Shown in pieces: positions 26,331 through 39,200 of a stretch of 64,000 bases of DNA. The notes beneath the pieces were generated by a model that saw only the letters and a list, made by a program, of their open reading frames with translations, made no database searches and was not told where the DNA came from. Origin of the DNA: Acidobacteriaceae bacterium TAA 166 (GTDB lineage: Bacteria; Acidobacteriota; Terriglobia; Terriglobales; Acidobacteriaceae); NCBI GenBank assembly GCA_000421065.1, contig ATWD01000002.1, positions 186,001-250,000 on the forward strand. Direction: 5' to 3'. A program made the translations under genes and the position numbers. Numbering within the stretch: the first letter of the stretch is position 1; the number at the start of each line of letters is the position of its first letter.

Positions 26331-26467
26331 GGGGTCTCCTTTGGGTTGGGGCCAACCGGAGCCATGCCTTACAATGAAGGGACAGCCCTAGTTGATCGTG
26401 CTTTAGTCGGTGTGGTCGATTTCGGCTTGTTCTGGCCTCGAGGTGTCTCACCACTTCGGGGCCTTCT

Positions 26468-27076
26468 TTATTTCTGTTGCTTCTGTGCTGCTAAAACCTC
26501 CGTAATCTCCGAGGGCTTATCGGGATATGCGTTGAACTTGGTTTCCCAGTCGGTGTCCCAACCAGGGGGTAGAGTGTCCTCAGACTCCTCCACTTCTAGC
26601 CACACGGATCGAGTCAAGTTCCATTCGATAGCTAGGAATAGCGGGTCTTCTCTCGCTATACTGTCAAGCTCCTTTAGCAGCTCGATAGCAAGCTGTGTGG
26701 TGAGGGTATAGCTGACTCGCGGTTTGCCCACGTAGCCGAAAGTCGGGCGGCCCTTCCCGTTCAGGACGTAATACCGGATTCTCCAATTCAGCGGTACGTA
26801 ATTGGGTGCCGCGTGGTCTGCGGGGTCGTCGGTTAGGCCCTCCTCCTTTATCACGCCACGCGCCTTTTCTATCTCTCGGAATAGACGATAAACAACCTCA
26901 AGTGACGAAGGGTTGTCGAAGCCTAGGTTTTTAGGTCGTCGTCCGCTTTTCATGCGACGAAAAACACGAATCTCGGGAGATAACGCCCGCTCCATTGCTT
27001 TCTTTCCTTCTTGTCGGTCGGCTTCAGTCAAAGGCGTCATTTTCTTCCCCAGCGGATATGTAAAATCCGCATCCAT
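26468..27076 (-). CDS. First gene of the element operon, unknown function
   Basis: 202 residues from the ATG at 27076. The frame is open further up to a TTG at 27145 (225 residues), but a TTGACA/TATTAT promoter lies inside that extension and its predicted start point falls at the 27076 ATG, so a leaderless start is favoured. The protein is soluble and charged, with YPLGKKMTPLTEADRQEGKK, then WRIRYYVLNGKGRPTFGYVG, and a Trp-rich acidic C-terminus. No helix-turn-helix is evident. By place it could be an immediate-early regulator or a replication protein; I cannot assign it. Confidence 0.6.
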   Translation of the reverse strand: MDADFTYPLGKKMTPLTEADRQEGKKAMERALSPEIRVFRRMKSGRRPKNLGFDNPSSLEVVYRLFREIEKARGVIKEEGLTDDPADHAAPNYVPLNWRIRYYVLNGKGRPTFGYVGKPRVSYTLTTQLAIELLKELDSIAREDPLFLAIEWNLTRSVWLEVEESEDTLPPGWDTDWETKFNAYPDKPSEITEVLAAQKQQK

Positions 27077-27083
27077 GTAGAGA

Positions 27084-27111
27084 ATAATACTATCTCTCTT
27101 ATCCATGTCAA
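27084..27111 (-). promoter_or_regulatory. Sigma70 promoter of the element operon
   Basis: Reverse strand TTGACA (27111-27106), 16-bp spacer, TATTAT (27089-27084). The expected start point is about 7 nt downstream, at 27077, one base from the ATG at 27076. This predicts a leaderless mRNA, as known for some phage repressor transcripts. Confidence 0.65.
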
Positions 27112-27186
27112 GGGGATTTTCATATTCCGCATAAAAACTTTTCAACGTTCAAGTCACCGAAGCCAGTTTGCCCCAGCGTGCTAAAG

Positions 27187-27203
27187 TTTGGGAATATCCC
27201 AAA
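27187..27203. promoter_or_regulatory. Palindromic operator candidate
   Basis: TTTGGGA-ATA-TCCCAAA, two perfect 7-bp arms, lies in the divergent region between the operon promoter and the HTH gene. A TATAAG box follows at 27209 on the forward strand. It is a natural binding site for a dimeric regulator such as the HTH protein. Confidence 0.55.
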
Positions 27204-27288
27204 ATGGGTATAAGTCTTTTTGAATGTTCTATATGTGTGATTGAGAAGAGATATCGAGAAGTGTCAACGAGAAAAGAGAGTGAGAAAA

Positions 27289-27492
27289 ATGGACGACTCA
27301 AAACAGGCATACACAGTCGCGGAGGTGGCCAAGATGATGGGGCTTTCGCCGCAGACGGTCACGCGACTCTTCGAAAACGAACCCGGCGTCATCATCCTGA
27401 ACCGGCCAACCAAGATGAACAAACGCCGCTATCGCAGCATCCGTATCCCCCACGCCGCGTACGAGCGCGTACTGAGACGTTTGTCGAACTGA
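27289..27492 (+). CDS. Helix-turn-helix protein, probable excisionase/regulator
   Basis: 67 residues from the ATG at 27289, or 83 if the in-frame start at 27241 is used. YTVAEVAKMMGLSPQTVTRLFENEPG is the layout of a MerR/AlpA/Xis-type winged helix (shown here as AEVAKMMGLSPQTVTRLF, a clear helix-turn-helix), followed by a basic wing (MNKRRYRSIRIP). Proteins of this kind act as recombination directionality factors or activators of satellite excision (AlpA-like). It sits at the right end next to attR, divergent from the operon, beside the palindromic operator. Confidence 0.75.
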   Translation: MDDSKQAYTVAEVAKMMGLSPQTVTRLFENEPGVIILNRPTKMNKRRYRSIRIPHAAYERVLRRLSN

Positions 27493-27613
27493 CTTGGAGA
27501 GATTGGCGATGCGATTTGCGACCACGAAAAGGGCGAAACTCACTTGCGCCGTTTACATCCTGCCTTTACTATTCGGCTAGGACGGGAACCCCTGTAAGTC
27601 GCTGATAATAGGG

Positions 27614-27691
<78 letters not shown>

Positions 27692-27835
27692 ACTCTGGAA
27701 AGCACAACAAATTAAGTGTATGGGAGCGTTGCTCAAGATGCAACGGAGCCCTTCCACGTTTGTCATCCTGAGCTTCTCAGGATATCTTCGTGAACGGTGT
27801 GCGTCCGACACCTTTTTCGTATTGGAGAGAGAAGC

Positions 27836-29281
27836 ATGGCAATTCGCCTGCACTTCTGGGGAGCAGCAAGAACGGTTACGGGGTCATCGCATCATCTGGA
27901 GTGCGCGGGACGGCAGATTCTGCTGGACTGCGGGCTCTTTCAGGGACGCCGGCAGGAGGCCCAAGAGATCAACACCCATCTGGCGCTGCCACCCGCTGAG
28001 CTGCCCGGGCTTAGTGCTGCCGTCCTCTCCCACGCGCACATCGACCACAGCGGAAACCTTCCCGGACTCATCAAGCAGGGATATCGCGGCCCCATCTACA
28101 CTACCCCGACGACCATCGATCTCTGCGATCCCATGCTGAAGGACAGCGCCCACATCCAGGAAGGCGACACCGAGTTCATGAACCGGCGCCGGGAGCGGCG
28201 CAGAATGATCGGCGCTCCTCCCGGAGCCCAACCCTTCGAGCCGCTCTACACCCAGGAGGATGCCGAGCAGGTTATTCAGCAGATGCGTCCGGTCAATCTG
28301 CACGAGCCCACACTGCTCGCCGGCTCCACGCGTGATGAGGGCTTTTCCATCTCGCTCAGCAACGCCGGTCACATGCTGGGTTCGACCTGCGTCTTCGTCG
28401 AGGCCGCCGAACATGGACAGAAGACGCGCCTGCTCTTCTCCGGGGACGTCGGTCGCAAGGATCTCCTCATCATCAAAGATCCCGACCCCGCGCCCGCCGC
28501 CGACTACCTGATTATGGAGAGCACCTACGGCAACCGTTTGCACCAGCCGCCGGGCCCGGTGAAGCAGAAGCTGGCCGGCCTGGTCAAACGCGTCGCCTCC
28601 CGGGGCGGAAGGATCATTGTCCCGGCCTTCGCTGTGGAGCGCACCCAGCAGCTGGTGATGTTGCTGCACCAGCTCACCGACGAAAAACTTATCCCGCAGC
28701 TTCCCATCTACGTCGACAGTCCGCTTGCGAGCAAAGTGACTGAGGTCTTCCGCAGACATACCGAAGACTGGGATGCAGAGATTACGAACCTCGGTAGTCA
28801 GGGAGTCGATCCCTTCGGATGGCAGCAGCTTCACTACACCCGCACCGTGCAGGAGAGCAAGGCGCTCAACGATCTTCATGTGCCCTTCATTGTGATGTCG
28901 GCGTCGGGCATGTGCGAGGCCGGGCGCATCCTGCATCATCTGAAGAACGGCGTCGAGGATCCGCGGAATCTTATCCTGATCACCGGCTACCAGGCGGCGA
29001 ATACACTGGGCCGCAAGCTGGTGGAGAGGATGCCCGAGGTGAATATCTTCGGCGAGCCCATGCGCGTGCGGGCCGAGGTCGACTCCATCGGGGAGCTCAG
29101 CGGGCACGCCGATCAGAGCGAGCTGCTGGCCTGGATGGAGCCCACCGTGAAGACGCTGAAGAAAGTCTTTCTGGTCCATGGCGAGCCACTCGCCCAGCAG
29201 GCGCTCAAGGAAGAGATTGAACGGCATTATGGTCTCGAGGTCGTCTGTCCGGCACGAGGCGATCGCTTCGAAGTGGCCTAG
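27836..29281 (+). CDS. Beta-CASP family metallo-beta-lactamase-fold ribonuclease
   Basis: 481 residues from the ATG at 27836 (MAIRLHFWGAARTVTGSSH). The metal motif is HAHIDHSG; a further His lies in LSNAGHMLGS, followed by Asp in FSGDVGRKD; the beta-CASP region has FAVERTQQL and MSASGMCEAGRILHHLKN; and the RMMBL end has LSGHADQSELLAWM. This is the archetype of YSH1-like RNA-processing nucleases found in many bacteria. The function in RNA maturation or decay is inferred from the family. The last bases overlap the convergent DoxX-like pseudogene. Confidence 0.93.
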   Translation: MAIRLHFWGAARTVTGSSHHLECAGRQILLDCGLFQGRRQEAQEINTHLALPPAELPGLSAAVLSHAHIDHSGNLPGLIKQGYRGPIYTTPTTIDLCDPMLKDSAHIQEGDTEFMNRRRERRRMIGAPPGAQPFEPLYTQEDAEQVIQQMRPVNLHEPTLLAGSTRDEGFSISLSNAGHMLGSTCVFVEAAEHGQKTRLLFSGDVGRKDLLIIKDPDPAPAADYLIMESTYGNRLHQPPGPVKQKLAGLVKRVASRGGRIIVPAFAVERTQQLVMLLHQLTDEKLIPQLPIYVDSPLASKVTEVFRRHTEDWDAEITNLGSQGVDPFGWQQLHYTRTVQESKALNDLHVPFIVMSASGMCEAGRILHHLKNGVEDPRNLILITGYQAANTLGRKLVERMPEVNIFGEPMRVRAEVDSIGELSGHADQSELLAWMEPTVKTLKKVFLVHGEPLAQQALKEEIERHYGLEVVCPARGDRFEVA

Positions 29282-30071
29282 CTCGTCCTCTTCTTCAGAG
29301 GGCAGAGCCGGAGAGTTCTCGCATCACGCAGCCAGGGACCCGCCCATATCATGAACCCTGCGGCGGCTGGGATCATGCTCGCTGCGATCGATTCACCGGC
29401 GCGCAGATTGGTGGCTACGGCTCCGCCCAGATACCCGGTCAGCAGAGTCGCCCCAGGAAAGAGGTCGCGGGGAAGAGATAAAGTGCGGTGCATGCTATCT
29501 CGATAAACGCGAGATGGTGCATGTGGTGCAGAGGAAACATGGGCGACGGCGCTCCCGCAGGCGGTTGATAGACGAACTTCATCACCGCAGTGAACAGAAT
29601 GAACAGAGCGGAGAGTCCTGTGAGGATATACCCGGCCCATATCCGTTTCTTAGAGAGAACGGGTTCATATGAAGGATAAGTTACCGGAAAAACTTCACGC
29701 AGATCCGCGTCCCGCAACCACAGCCCTCCCCATACGAACAGCGCGACATAAACAGGGAAGAGAGTATGGCTGAAGAGAGGATTGTCGACCCGCAGGTGCA
29801 GCGCGATCGCCCCGCCGAAATAGCCCGTAAGCAACAGGGCTCCCAGGACCGATGTGGCCGGAACGGCATACAGCACGATCAGCATGAAAGCCAGCACGCC
29901 GATGCCGGTTGTCATCGCCATTGGGATCTCGAGCTGCCTCTGCGCCTCGACGACATGGATGTTAGAGGTGAACTTCATGCCCGCATCCATCCCAAGAAAG
30001 AGCAGGGCAAGCATGCTTAAAACGTAACCGGTATAAAGTCCGGCCTTTGATGGGGGCGAATCGATTGTCAT
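29278..30071 (-). pseudogene. Double DoxX-like membrane protein with one-base frameshift
   Basis: The first frame gives 210 residues with about six helices and ends YLFPATSFLGRLC-stop. One base on, the next frame continues naturally as GATLLTGYLGGAVATNLRAG through WLRDARTLRLCP to 29278. At the break the reverse strand reads CCTGGGGCGACT; a fifth G would restore one frame of about 260 residues. The two halves are internal repeats (LLTGYFGGAIALHLR versus LLTGYLGGAVATNLR). DoxX-like proteins are small membrane proteins of unclear redox or quinone function. It could be a real mutation, phase variation in a G run, or an assembly error. Confidence 0.75.
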
Positions 30072-30102
30072 CTTCGATCTGCTTTCTATCGGGAATATTG
30101 TG

Positions 30103-30131
30103 CTGCCGCGGAGCTCGGATCTCCGCGGCAG
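30103..30131. terminator. Hairpin between YCII and DoxX-like genes
   Basis: Perfect 11-bp repeat CTGCCGCGGAG / CTCCGCGGCAG with a 7-nt loop, between two reverse-strand genes. There is no clear T-tract, so termination or mRNA processing is a guess. Confidence 0.4.
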
Positions 30132-30148
30132 TATGCTACCAAGACCAT

Positions 30149-30577
30149 CTACTTCTGGCGTGACGCCAGTTCAGCGCGTATGCGTTCTTCGCTTGCCCGT
30201 GTCTTCGGACTCAGCTCCTCTCCGAAATCCTCCATCTCCATAATCTGCCGGATCTCGATCACGCTCTCTTCGTTGAAGGGGTTCGGACAGCGCTTGACCC
30301 ATTCGATCGCCTCTTCCATCGATTTGCACTGCCAGATCCAGAACCCGGCGACCAACTCCTTGGCCTCCGCAAAAGGTCCGTCGACGACAGTGCGCTGGTC
30401 GCCTTTGAACCTGACGCGTGCTCCTTTCGCGCTCGGCAGAAGCCCTTGGCCCGCCTGCATGATGCCGGCCGCCATCAGCTTCTCATTGAACTTGCCCATC
30501 GCTGTCAGCAGCTTCTCATCCGGCGGAACTCCGTTCTCGTAGCCGGGGGTCGATTTGACGATAACCATGAAACGCAT
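30149..30577 (-). CDS. YCII/DGPF-domain protein (1)
   Basis: 142 residues. MRFMVIVKSTPGYENGVPPDE opens it (first 20 shown elsewhere in the family as MRFMxIxK), with VVDGPFAEAKELVAGFWIWQ as the DGPF motif and EWVKRCPNP further on. The ferredoxin-like YCII fold is found in small enzymes of uncertain activity. AAGGAG lies 8 nt upstream. It is one of three paralogs in a reverse cluster with a VOC protein; such clusters usually accompany an ECF41-type sigma factor, which is not visible here. Confidence 0.85.
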   Translation of the reverse strand: MRFMVIVKSTPGYENGVPPDEKLLTAMGKFNEKLMAAGIMQAGQGLLPSAKGARVRFKGDQRTVVDGPFAEAKELVAGFWIWQCKSMEEAIEWVKRCPNPFNEESVIEIRQIMEMEDFGEELSPKTRASEERIRAELASRQK

Positions 30578-30614
30578 CGTAAGTACTCCTTTTCAAAAGA
30601 TTCGGTTCTGTTCC

Positions 30615-31031
30615 TCAAAATGCTTTGTGCGCCTGCATCTCCGTAAATCCCTCGGCTGCCTTTTGAAGATCGGTAGGGAAGTCAGACATCTCTATCATCT
30701 GGCGGACTTCGATCAACTCGTTCGGCAGCGCCGGGCAGCGCTTGGCCCACTCGATCGCCTCCTCGCGCGATCTCACCTGGATCATCCAGTAACCTCCCAG
30801 CGCCTCTTTAACCTCCGTGAAGGGGCCGTCGATTACATGCGGTTTGCCATCGGCAAAGCTGACACGCGCCCCTGTCGATGGAGGATGCAGTCCGTCCAGC
30901 GTCAGCAGCACCCCGGCCTGCTTCAACGACTCGTTGTACTTCATCATCGCGGCTACAGCCTCGGCGCTGGGCATCGTGCCCGGCGCCGCGCTCTCATAGC
31001 CCTTCGGGATCATCAGCAACATGAAACGCAT
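30615..31031 (-). CDS. YCII/DGPF-domain protein (2)
   Basis: 138 residues, paralog of its neighbours: MRFMLLMIPKGYESA, VIDGPFTEVKEALGGYWMIQ and EWAKRCPALP. GGAG is 6 nt before the ATG. The spacing to the gene before it (26 bp) suggests co-transcription. The substrate is unknown. Confidence 0.85.
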   Translation of the reverse strand: MRFMLLMIPKGYESAAPGTMPSAEAVAAMMKYNESLKQAGVLLTLDGLHPPSTGARVSFADGKPHVIDGPFTEVKEALGGYWMIQVRSREEAIEWAKRCPALPNELIEVRQMIEMSDFPTDLQKAAEGFTEMQAHKAF

Positions 31032-31056
31032 TCCACTCTCCTTATGGATCGTATGG

Positions 31057-31482
31057 TTATCTCGCCGTTGCTTCTTTGGCTTGGCCGCAGCTGATCATCC
31101 AGGGAACGCCATAGCGATCCTGAAACATGGCGAATCGTTCGACAAAGAAGGTCTCTCCGAAGGGCATCGTGACTTTGCCTCCTTCCGACAGCTCGTTGTA
31201 GATTCGTTTTCCCTCGGTGATCGAGGGCACCTGCAGCGAGACAGAGAAGCCTCGCTTTTCGCTGTCGCTTGCATTCGCCGAATCAGAGGCCATGATGACG
31301 GCATCGCCTGCGGTCAGTCTTGCGTGAAGGATTTTCGATCCCCACTCCGCTGGAACATGCTGTTCGGCCGGAGTTGCGGTGTGGGGCAGCATGGCGTCGA
31401 TCTTGCCTTTAAGGACGCGCTCGTAGAACCGGAACGCCTCCTCGCAGTCTCCGTGGAAGTACAGATAAGGCTGGATGGTCAT
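31057..31482 (-). CDS. VOC family protein (PhnB/glyoxalase-like)
   Basis: 141 residues from the ATG at 31482, with GGAG upstream; a TTG 27 bp earlier is less likely. IQPYLYFHGDCEEAFRFYER opens the fold and GDAVIMASDS, VPSITEGKRIYNEL and DRYGVPWMIS follow: the 3-demethylubiquinone-methyltransferase/PhnB branch of the vicinal-oxygen-chelate superfamily. Metal ligands are incomplete, as is usual in this branch. It lies amid the YCII paralogs, which suggests a shared stress or detoxification role. Confidence 0.83.
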   Translation of the reverse strand: MTIQPYLYFHGDCEEAFRFYERVLKGKIDAMLPHTATPAEQHVPAEWGSKILHARLTAGDAVIMASDSANASDSEKRGFSVSLQVPSITEGKRIYNELSEGGKVTMPFGETFFVERFAMFQDRYGVPWMISCGQAKEATAR

Positions 31483-31584
31483 ATGCGTCTTCTCCGTTTC
31501 GGATTGCAAAGCAAGTGGCTCTTCTCCCGCTCTACCTATACGTCGAACCGGGAAGACTGAAATCGACAGCTCCGAAGATATTTT

Positions 31585-31998
31585 TTAAAGATTGGAGGGA
31601 ATCGTCGAAGGACGTTTCAGTGCGGAGGCCAGATCCTGTGGAAGATCGGTGACCTCATAGACCTGCCGGATCTCCATGCGTGTATCGCAGTCCCCGGCAA
31701 GTGTCGGGCAGCGTTGCGCCCACTCGACCGCGTCTTCCAGCGAGGGAACCTCGATCAGGACAAAACCCGCGATCAGCTCCTTGACCTCTGTAAACGGTCC
31801 GTCTACGACGGTCCTTTTGCCGCCGGCGACCATGATCCGCGCACCTTTGTTACTCGGCTGCAGCCAGTCGCGGGCCAGCAGGACGCCGGCATGCCGCATC
31901 TCGTCGTAGTAGCTTCCTACCGCGGCCATCAGCTCCTGGCTCGGTAACTCGCCTGCCTCCATGCTCTTATCGCTGCTGCGGATGATCATGAATCGCAT
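31585..31998 (-). CDS. YCII/DGPF-domain protein (3)
   Basis: 137 residues: MRFMIIRSSDKSME, VVDGPFTEVKELIAGFVLIE and EWAQRCPTLAGD. AAGGAG lies about 11 nt before the ATG. It is first in the reverse YCII-VOC-YCII-YCII run, with 75-100 bp to the VOC gene. Confidence 0.85.
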   Translation of the reverse strand: MRFMIIRSSDKSMEAGELPSQELMAAVGSYYDEMRHAGVLLARDWLQPSNKGARIMVAGGKRTVVDGPFTEVKELIAGFVLIEVPSLEDAVEWAQRCPTLAGDCDTRMEIRQVYEVTDLPQDLASALKRPSTIPSNL

Positions 31999-32018
31999 TC
32001 GGCGGAATCTCCTTGTGC

Positions 32019-32995
32019 TTACCGCGTCATCCGTTCCAGATGGCGGTAGCCTCCCGTGGCAAGAAAGAGCGTGAGAAAGACAGAGAAGTTATAACTCGCA
32101 TGCACCAGCGCAGAGCAGGCGACAGACCGCGTTCGTACCCGCACCAGCGTCAGGACCAGCGATACCCCGAAGAGAACGAACAACGCGGCCCACGCGTGCG
32201 CCAGCTGTTCGGCATGCAGCAGCGTAAAGAAGATGCTCGAGACCACGGCGCTGAAGATCAGCGAGGCCAGCGTCAATCCCGTCGTCGTGTGCCAGCGCTC
32301 CCGTGCCGCGGGAGTCTTTGGAAGAGACAGCCAATCGTAGGCGATGGCGAAGGCAGGAAAGAGGAAGCCGCGAAAACAGATCTCCTCAAACAGGGGAGCG
32401 AGCAGGGTGCCGAACGCCGTTACCAGCCATACGTCCGAGGAGGTGCGGAAGAAGTCGTCCATTGGGATCGACTTCGGCACCGGGATCAACGAAGAGATTC
32501 CCTGCACGATGAACCCAGTCAGCAGACCGATTGGAATCAGCCTAAAGGCATTCCGTTTTGCGGTGTCGAAATCCCATTGGATGCCGTCGGGAAAGCTGCG
32601 CTGCCAAAGAAGGGGGAAGAAGAAGTAGGAGACCACCAGCGTGATCGCATAGGCGATGGCCATCGACGCAACCAGCAGCTTGGGATGGATCGTCGCCGAG
32701 ACGATCTTATGGGGATCGGCTGGCGCATGGCTCAGCCCCAGAAGAATCGCCTGCACCAGAAAGAGCGAGAATCCCGCGAAGGCGACAAACAGCAGAGCAT
32801 GGCCGAAGTGCGGCACTCTTGCCGGAATTCTCGGGCCCGGAGCCTCCGAGGGCGGCGGAGCTTCAATCAGGATCGCCGCTCCCGGGGGCAACGGCGACGT
32901 ATCGGCAGTCGGAGCCTGGGGCTGTGAATAATCCTGGGAACGATCGATGACTCGATCGTTCGGGATCTCCGGAAGCTCCGGAATGGAGGAGGGAC

Positions 32996-32999
<4 letters not shown>
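32019..32999 (-). CDS. CPBP family intramembrane metalloprotease (second copy)
   Basis: 326 residues. A Pro-rich cytoplasmic N-terminus (about 1-55) precedes eight or so helices. Motif 1 is FEEICFRGFLFP, motif 2 FFTLLHAEQLAHAW and motif 3 LVHASYNF. This is the CAAX-protease-like family. Its ATG overlaps the uvrA stop (ATGA), so it is translationally coupled to uvrA, an uncommon arrangement. The target is unknown. It differs clearly from the copy at 15561. Confidence 0.87.
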
Positions 33000-36139
<3,140 letters not shown>

Positions 36140-36240
36140 AGAGAGTCTCGGCCGTTTCGTGGCCAAGTATTAAGGATACGGCATTTTTAGCCCATAGGTC
36201 GTGTCCCCTATTTTTGGGTTAAGGACAGGCGCTCCCGCGC

Positions 36241-36261
36241 GGGCCCACCCGTAGTGGGTCC
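36241..36261 (-). terminator. Hairpin downstream of the Oar-like receptor
   Basis: GGGCCCAC / GTGGGTCC, 8 bp with one G-T pair, 5-nt loop, just after the reverse-strand stop at 36269. A second GCGC-TCCC-GCGC hairpin adjoins it. The T-tract is poor. Confidence 0.4.
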
Positions 36262-36268
36262 GGCCGCC

Positions 36269-39200
36269 TTAGAAGCTGGCCCGGAGCGACAACTGAATCT
36301 GCCGGTTTGTCCCTAGCCCGATCTGGTTCGAGACCGTCGAGTTCAGCGTTCCGAACAGCGACCCTGCCGTCGAAGCGCTGAACGGCTGTCCCGGCTGCAG
36401 CGTCGAGATGCCCTGCGCCAGCCGGATGTTCCCGGGATTGGCGAAGTTTGGATGGTTGAAGATGTTGTACGCCTCGGCGCGGAACTCGAGGTTCGCCCGC
36501 TCCGTCACGTTGAATACCTTGCGCAGCGTCAGGTCCAGCTGGGTCAGGCTCGGCCCGCTCAGGTTGTTGCGGCGGAAGTTGCCGAACGTTCCGGGAGCCG
36601 GGATTGAGAACGCCGCCGGGTTGACCCATTGTAGCCCCGACTTCAGGTAAGGGTTTACCCCGGGAACCACATTGGGACGCCGAACGTTACGTGAGGCTCC
36701 GCCGCCTAGCGTATTAATCACCGCGCGCGTTACCGGGACCCCTCCGATCAGAACGGGCGAGGGCGAGACCGCTCCCGTCGTCGTGTTCACATACACGATA
36801 TCGGGCCGCACGATCAGCACGTCAATCGGCACCCCTGAGCGGAAGTTCAGGATGCTTCCCATCTGCCATCCTCCGGCAACCAGGTTGGCCGTCCGCGACA
36901 TACTGCCGCCGAACTGCCTGCCCCGTCCGAGGGGAAGGTCGTACAGCACGCTGATGTTCATGCTGTGGCGGATGTCAAAGTTGTTCCGGCCACGCTCTGC
37001 AGAGAAGTCAAACGGGTTCTGCGCAGTGTTGGCTTCATTCGAGCCGGCCGAGTTTCCGATCGACTTGCCCCAGGTGTACTGTCCGCCCAGCGTCAGTCCC
37101 GTCCCCACGCGGCGATTGATCGTCGTCTGCAGGGCGTTGTAGCTGTCGGCTCCGCCCGAGGTCTTGTAGTCCACTTCGGCGAAGCGATTGCCGAACTCGC
37201 GAATCGCGGTTCCGGCTCCCGTCGTCGGATTCGTCGTCACGTTGACGATCTTGTTCGTGATCGAGCGCAGGAACAGGTTGCGTCCCTGGCTTCCCACGTA
37301 CGAGACCATCAGGGTAGTCCTTCCCGGAAGCTCCTGCTGCACCGACATGCTGTACGAGAGAACCTTCTCTGGAACCTGATAGTTGGAAGCATAGGCGCGA
37401 GGCTGATACCCCAGCGTCGGGCTGTTGATGTCATAGCCGGAATAGATCGCCGGAATATCCAGCGGATACCGCAGCCGTGGGTCCGTGGCTGCGCTGATCG
37501 TGGTTCCGATGCGGTCGTTGGCCTCAGGCTGCAGCTGATCCTCCGTCTGTCCGGGGCCGTAGAAGTAGCCTCCGCCGATGCGGAAGACCGTCTTGCCGTT
37601 CGAGGCTTCGGGCGACCACGTGATGCCCAGCCGAGGTCCGAAGTTCAGCACGGAGCTTGAGTACCAGTCCTTGTTGTATCGCGGGAAGATCGTTCCGGCG
37701 TTCATGTCGAAGAAGACCGCCTTGTCGCGCGTCTCGTGCAGCGGTTGGTAGTACTCGTACCGCAGGCCGTAGCTGATGGTGATGTGCGGCGTCGCCTTCC
37801 ACTCGTCCTGCGCGTAGCCGATGAAGTAGTTCTGCCGGAGCTTGGCTACTCCTGAGAGCCCGGTGAAGGGGCTCTGCGCGCTGAGGTCGCCGTTGAAGGC
37901 GATCTGCGAGGGAGCGTTGTGCAGGAAGGCATTGATGTCGGAGTAGGTGTAGGTGGTTCCGCCCAGCTGGTCGTTGTAGAGCGTGATGGGCCGAACCTCG
38001 ATGCCGAACTTTAGAGCGTGATTGCCCACCAGCCACGACAGATTGTCGATGAACGAGTAGGAAGTGTTGGTATACGGCGCGCCGCGTCCGTTGAAGCTCG
38101 ACGACAGCCGGATCAGGCCACCCGGCTGCGCTACTGCTGCCGTTCCGGTCTGTCCTGCGATTCCTCCCAGAGCTACGCCGCCCGTCAGATTCAGCGAGAT
38201 GGCGCTGATATCCGCATTGGGGCTGGCTCCGGACTTTCCGGTCACCCGCTCCTTCACGTAGTTTCCGCCCACCTTGGTCTCGTTCAGGATGTTCGGGCCA
38301 TAGATCTGCGTCAGGCTGATGACCGCGTTCTGCGGAACCCCCGTCTGGTTGTATCGGCTCAGGGTCGAGTTCTGCACCTGAGACGAGATGCCCTGGTCGC
38401 GGAAGTAACGCCCATACAGGCGAAAGCGCGAATTGATGTTGTAGTCGATGCGGGCTCCACCGGAGTTTTCAGTCAGTGTGTTCGAGCCGATCACTGTAAC
38501 CAGATCGATGTTCGGATCGAGTTCCGCCGGATGGCTGGTCCCGATCGGAAAGGCGTCCACCAGTGGACGGATCGAGGGAACTGCCGCCGCGCGTCCCGCT
38601 GCGCTCAACGTTGCCTCGTTGAAGGGAGTCGACGTCGTCTGCCGCAGTCCCTCATACGACCCAAAAAAGAAGAGGCGGTCCTTAAGGATTGGACCGCCGA
38701 CAGAGGCTCCGAACTGATTCAGTCGCAGCTTCGTCAACGATCCGCGCGGGGCGAAGTAGTTGCGTCCATCGAAGAAGTCGTTGCGCAGATACTCGAAGAC
38801 CGATCCGTGGAAGTTGTTGCCGCCGGACTTCGTAATGAAGCTGATCTGTCCGCCGGTTCCGGTCCCCAGCTCCGCCGGGTAGTTGCTGCTGTCGACGCGA
38901 AACTCCTGCACGTTCTCGAGCGACTGCTGCAGACGGAAGTTTGAGGTCGACTCTCCGTTGAGATTCCCGGGCGAGGCATCGATGATCGACGTGCTTTCGA
39001 CGCCGTCGGTGCGCAGAATATTCTGCTGATTCGATCGCCCGCTGAAACGGATGTTGTCGAAGGCGCCTCCGCCGGAGTTCACCGCGCCGGGGGCCAGCAG
39101 GTAGAGCTGTGAGATCTGGCGTCCATTCAAGGGCAGCTCGGCCACCTGTCGAGGCGTAACGTTCAGGCCGACTCTTGCGTCGGCGGTGTCGAGCGTCGCC

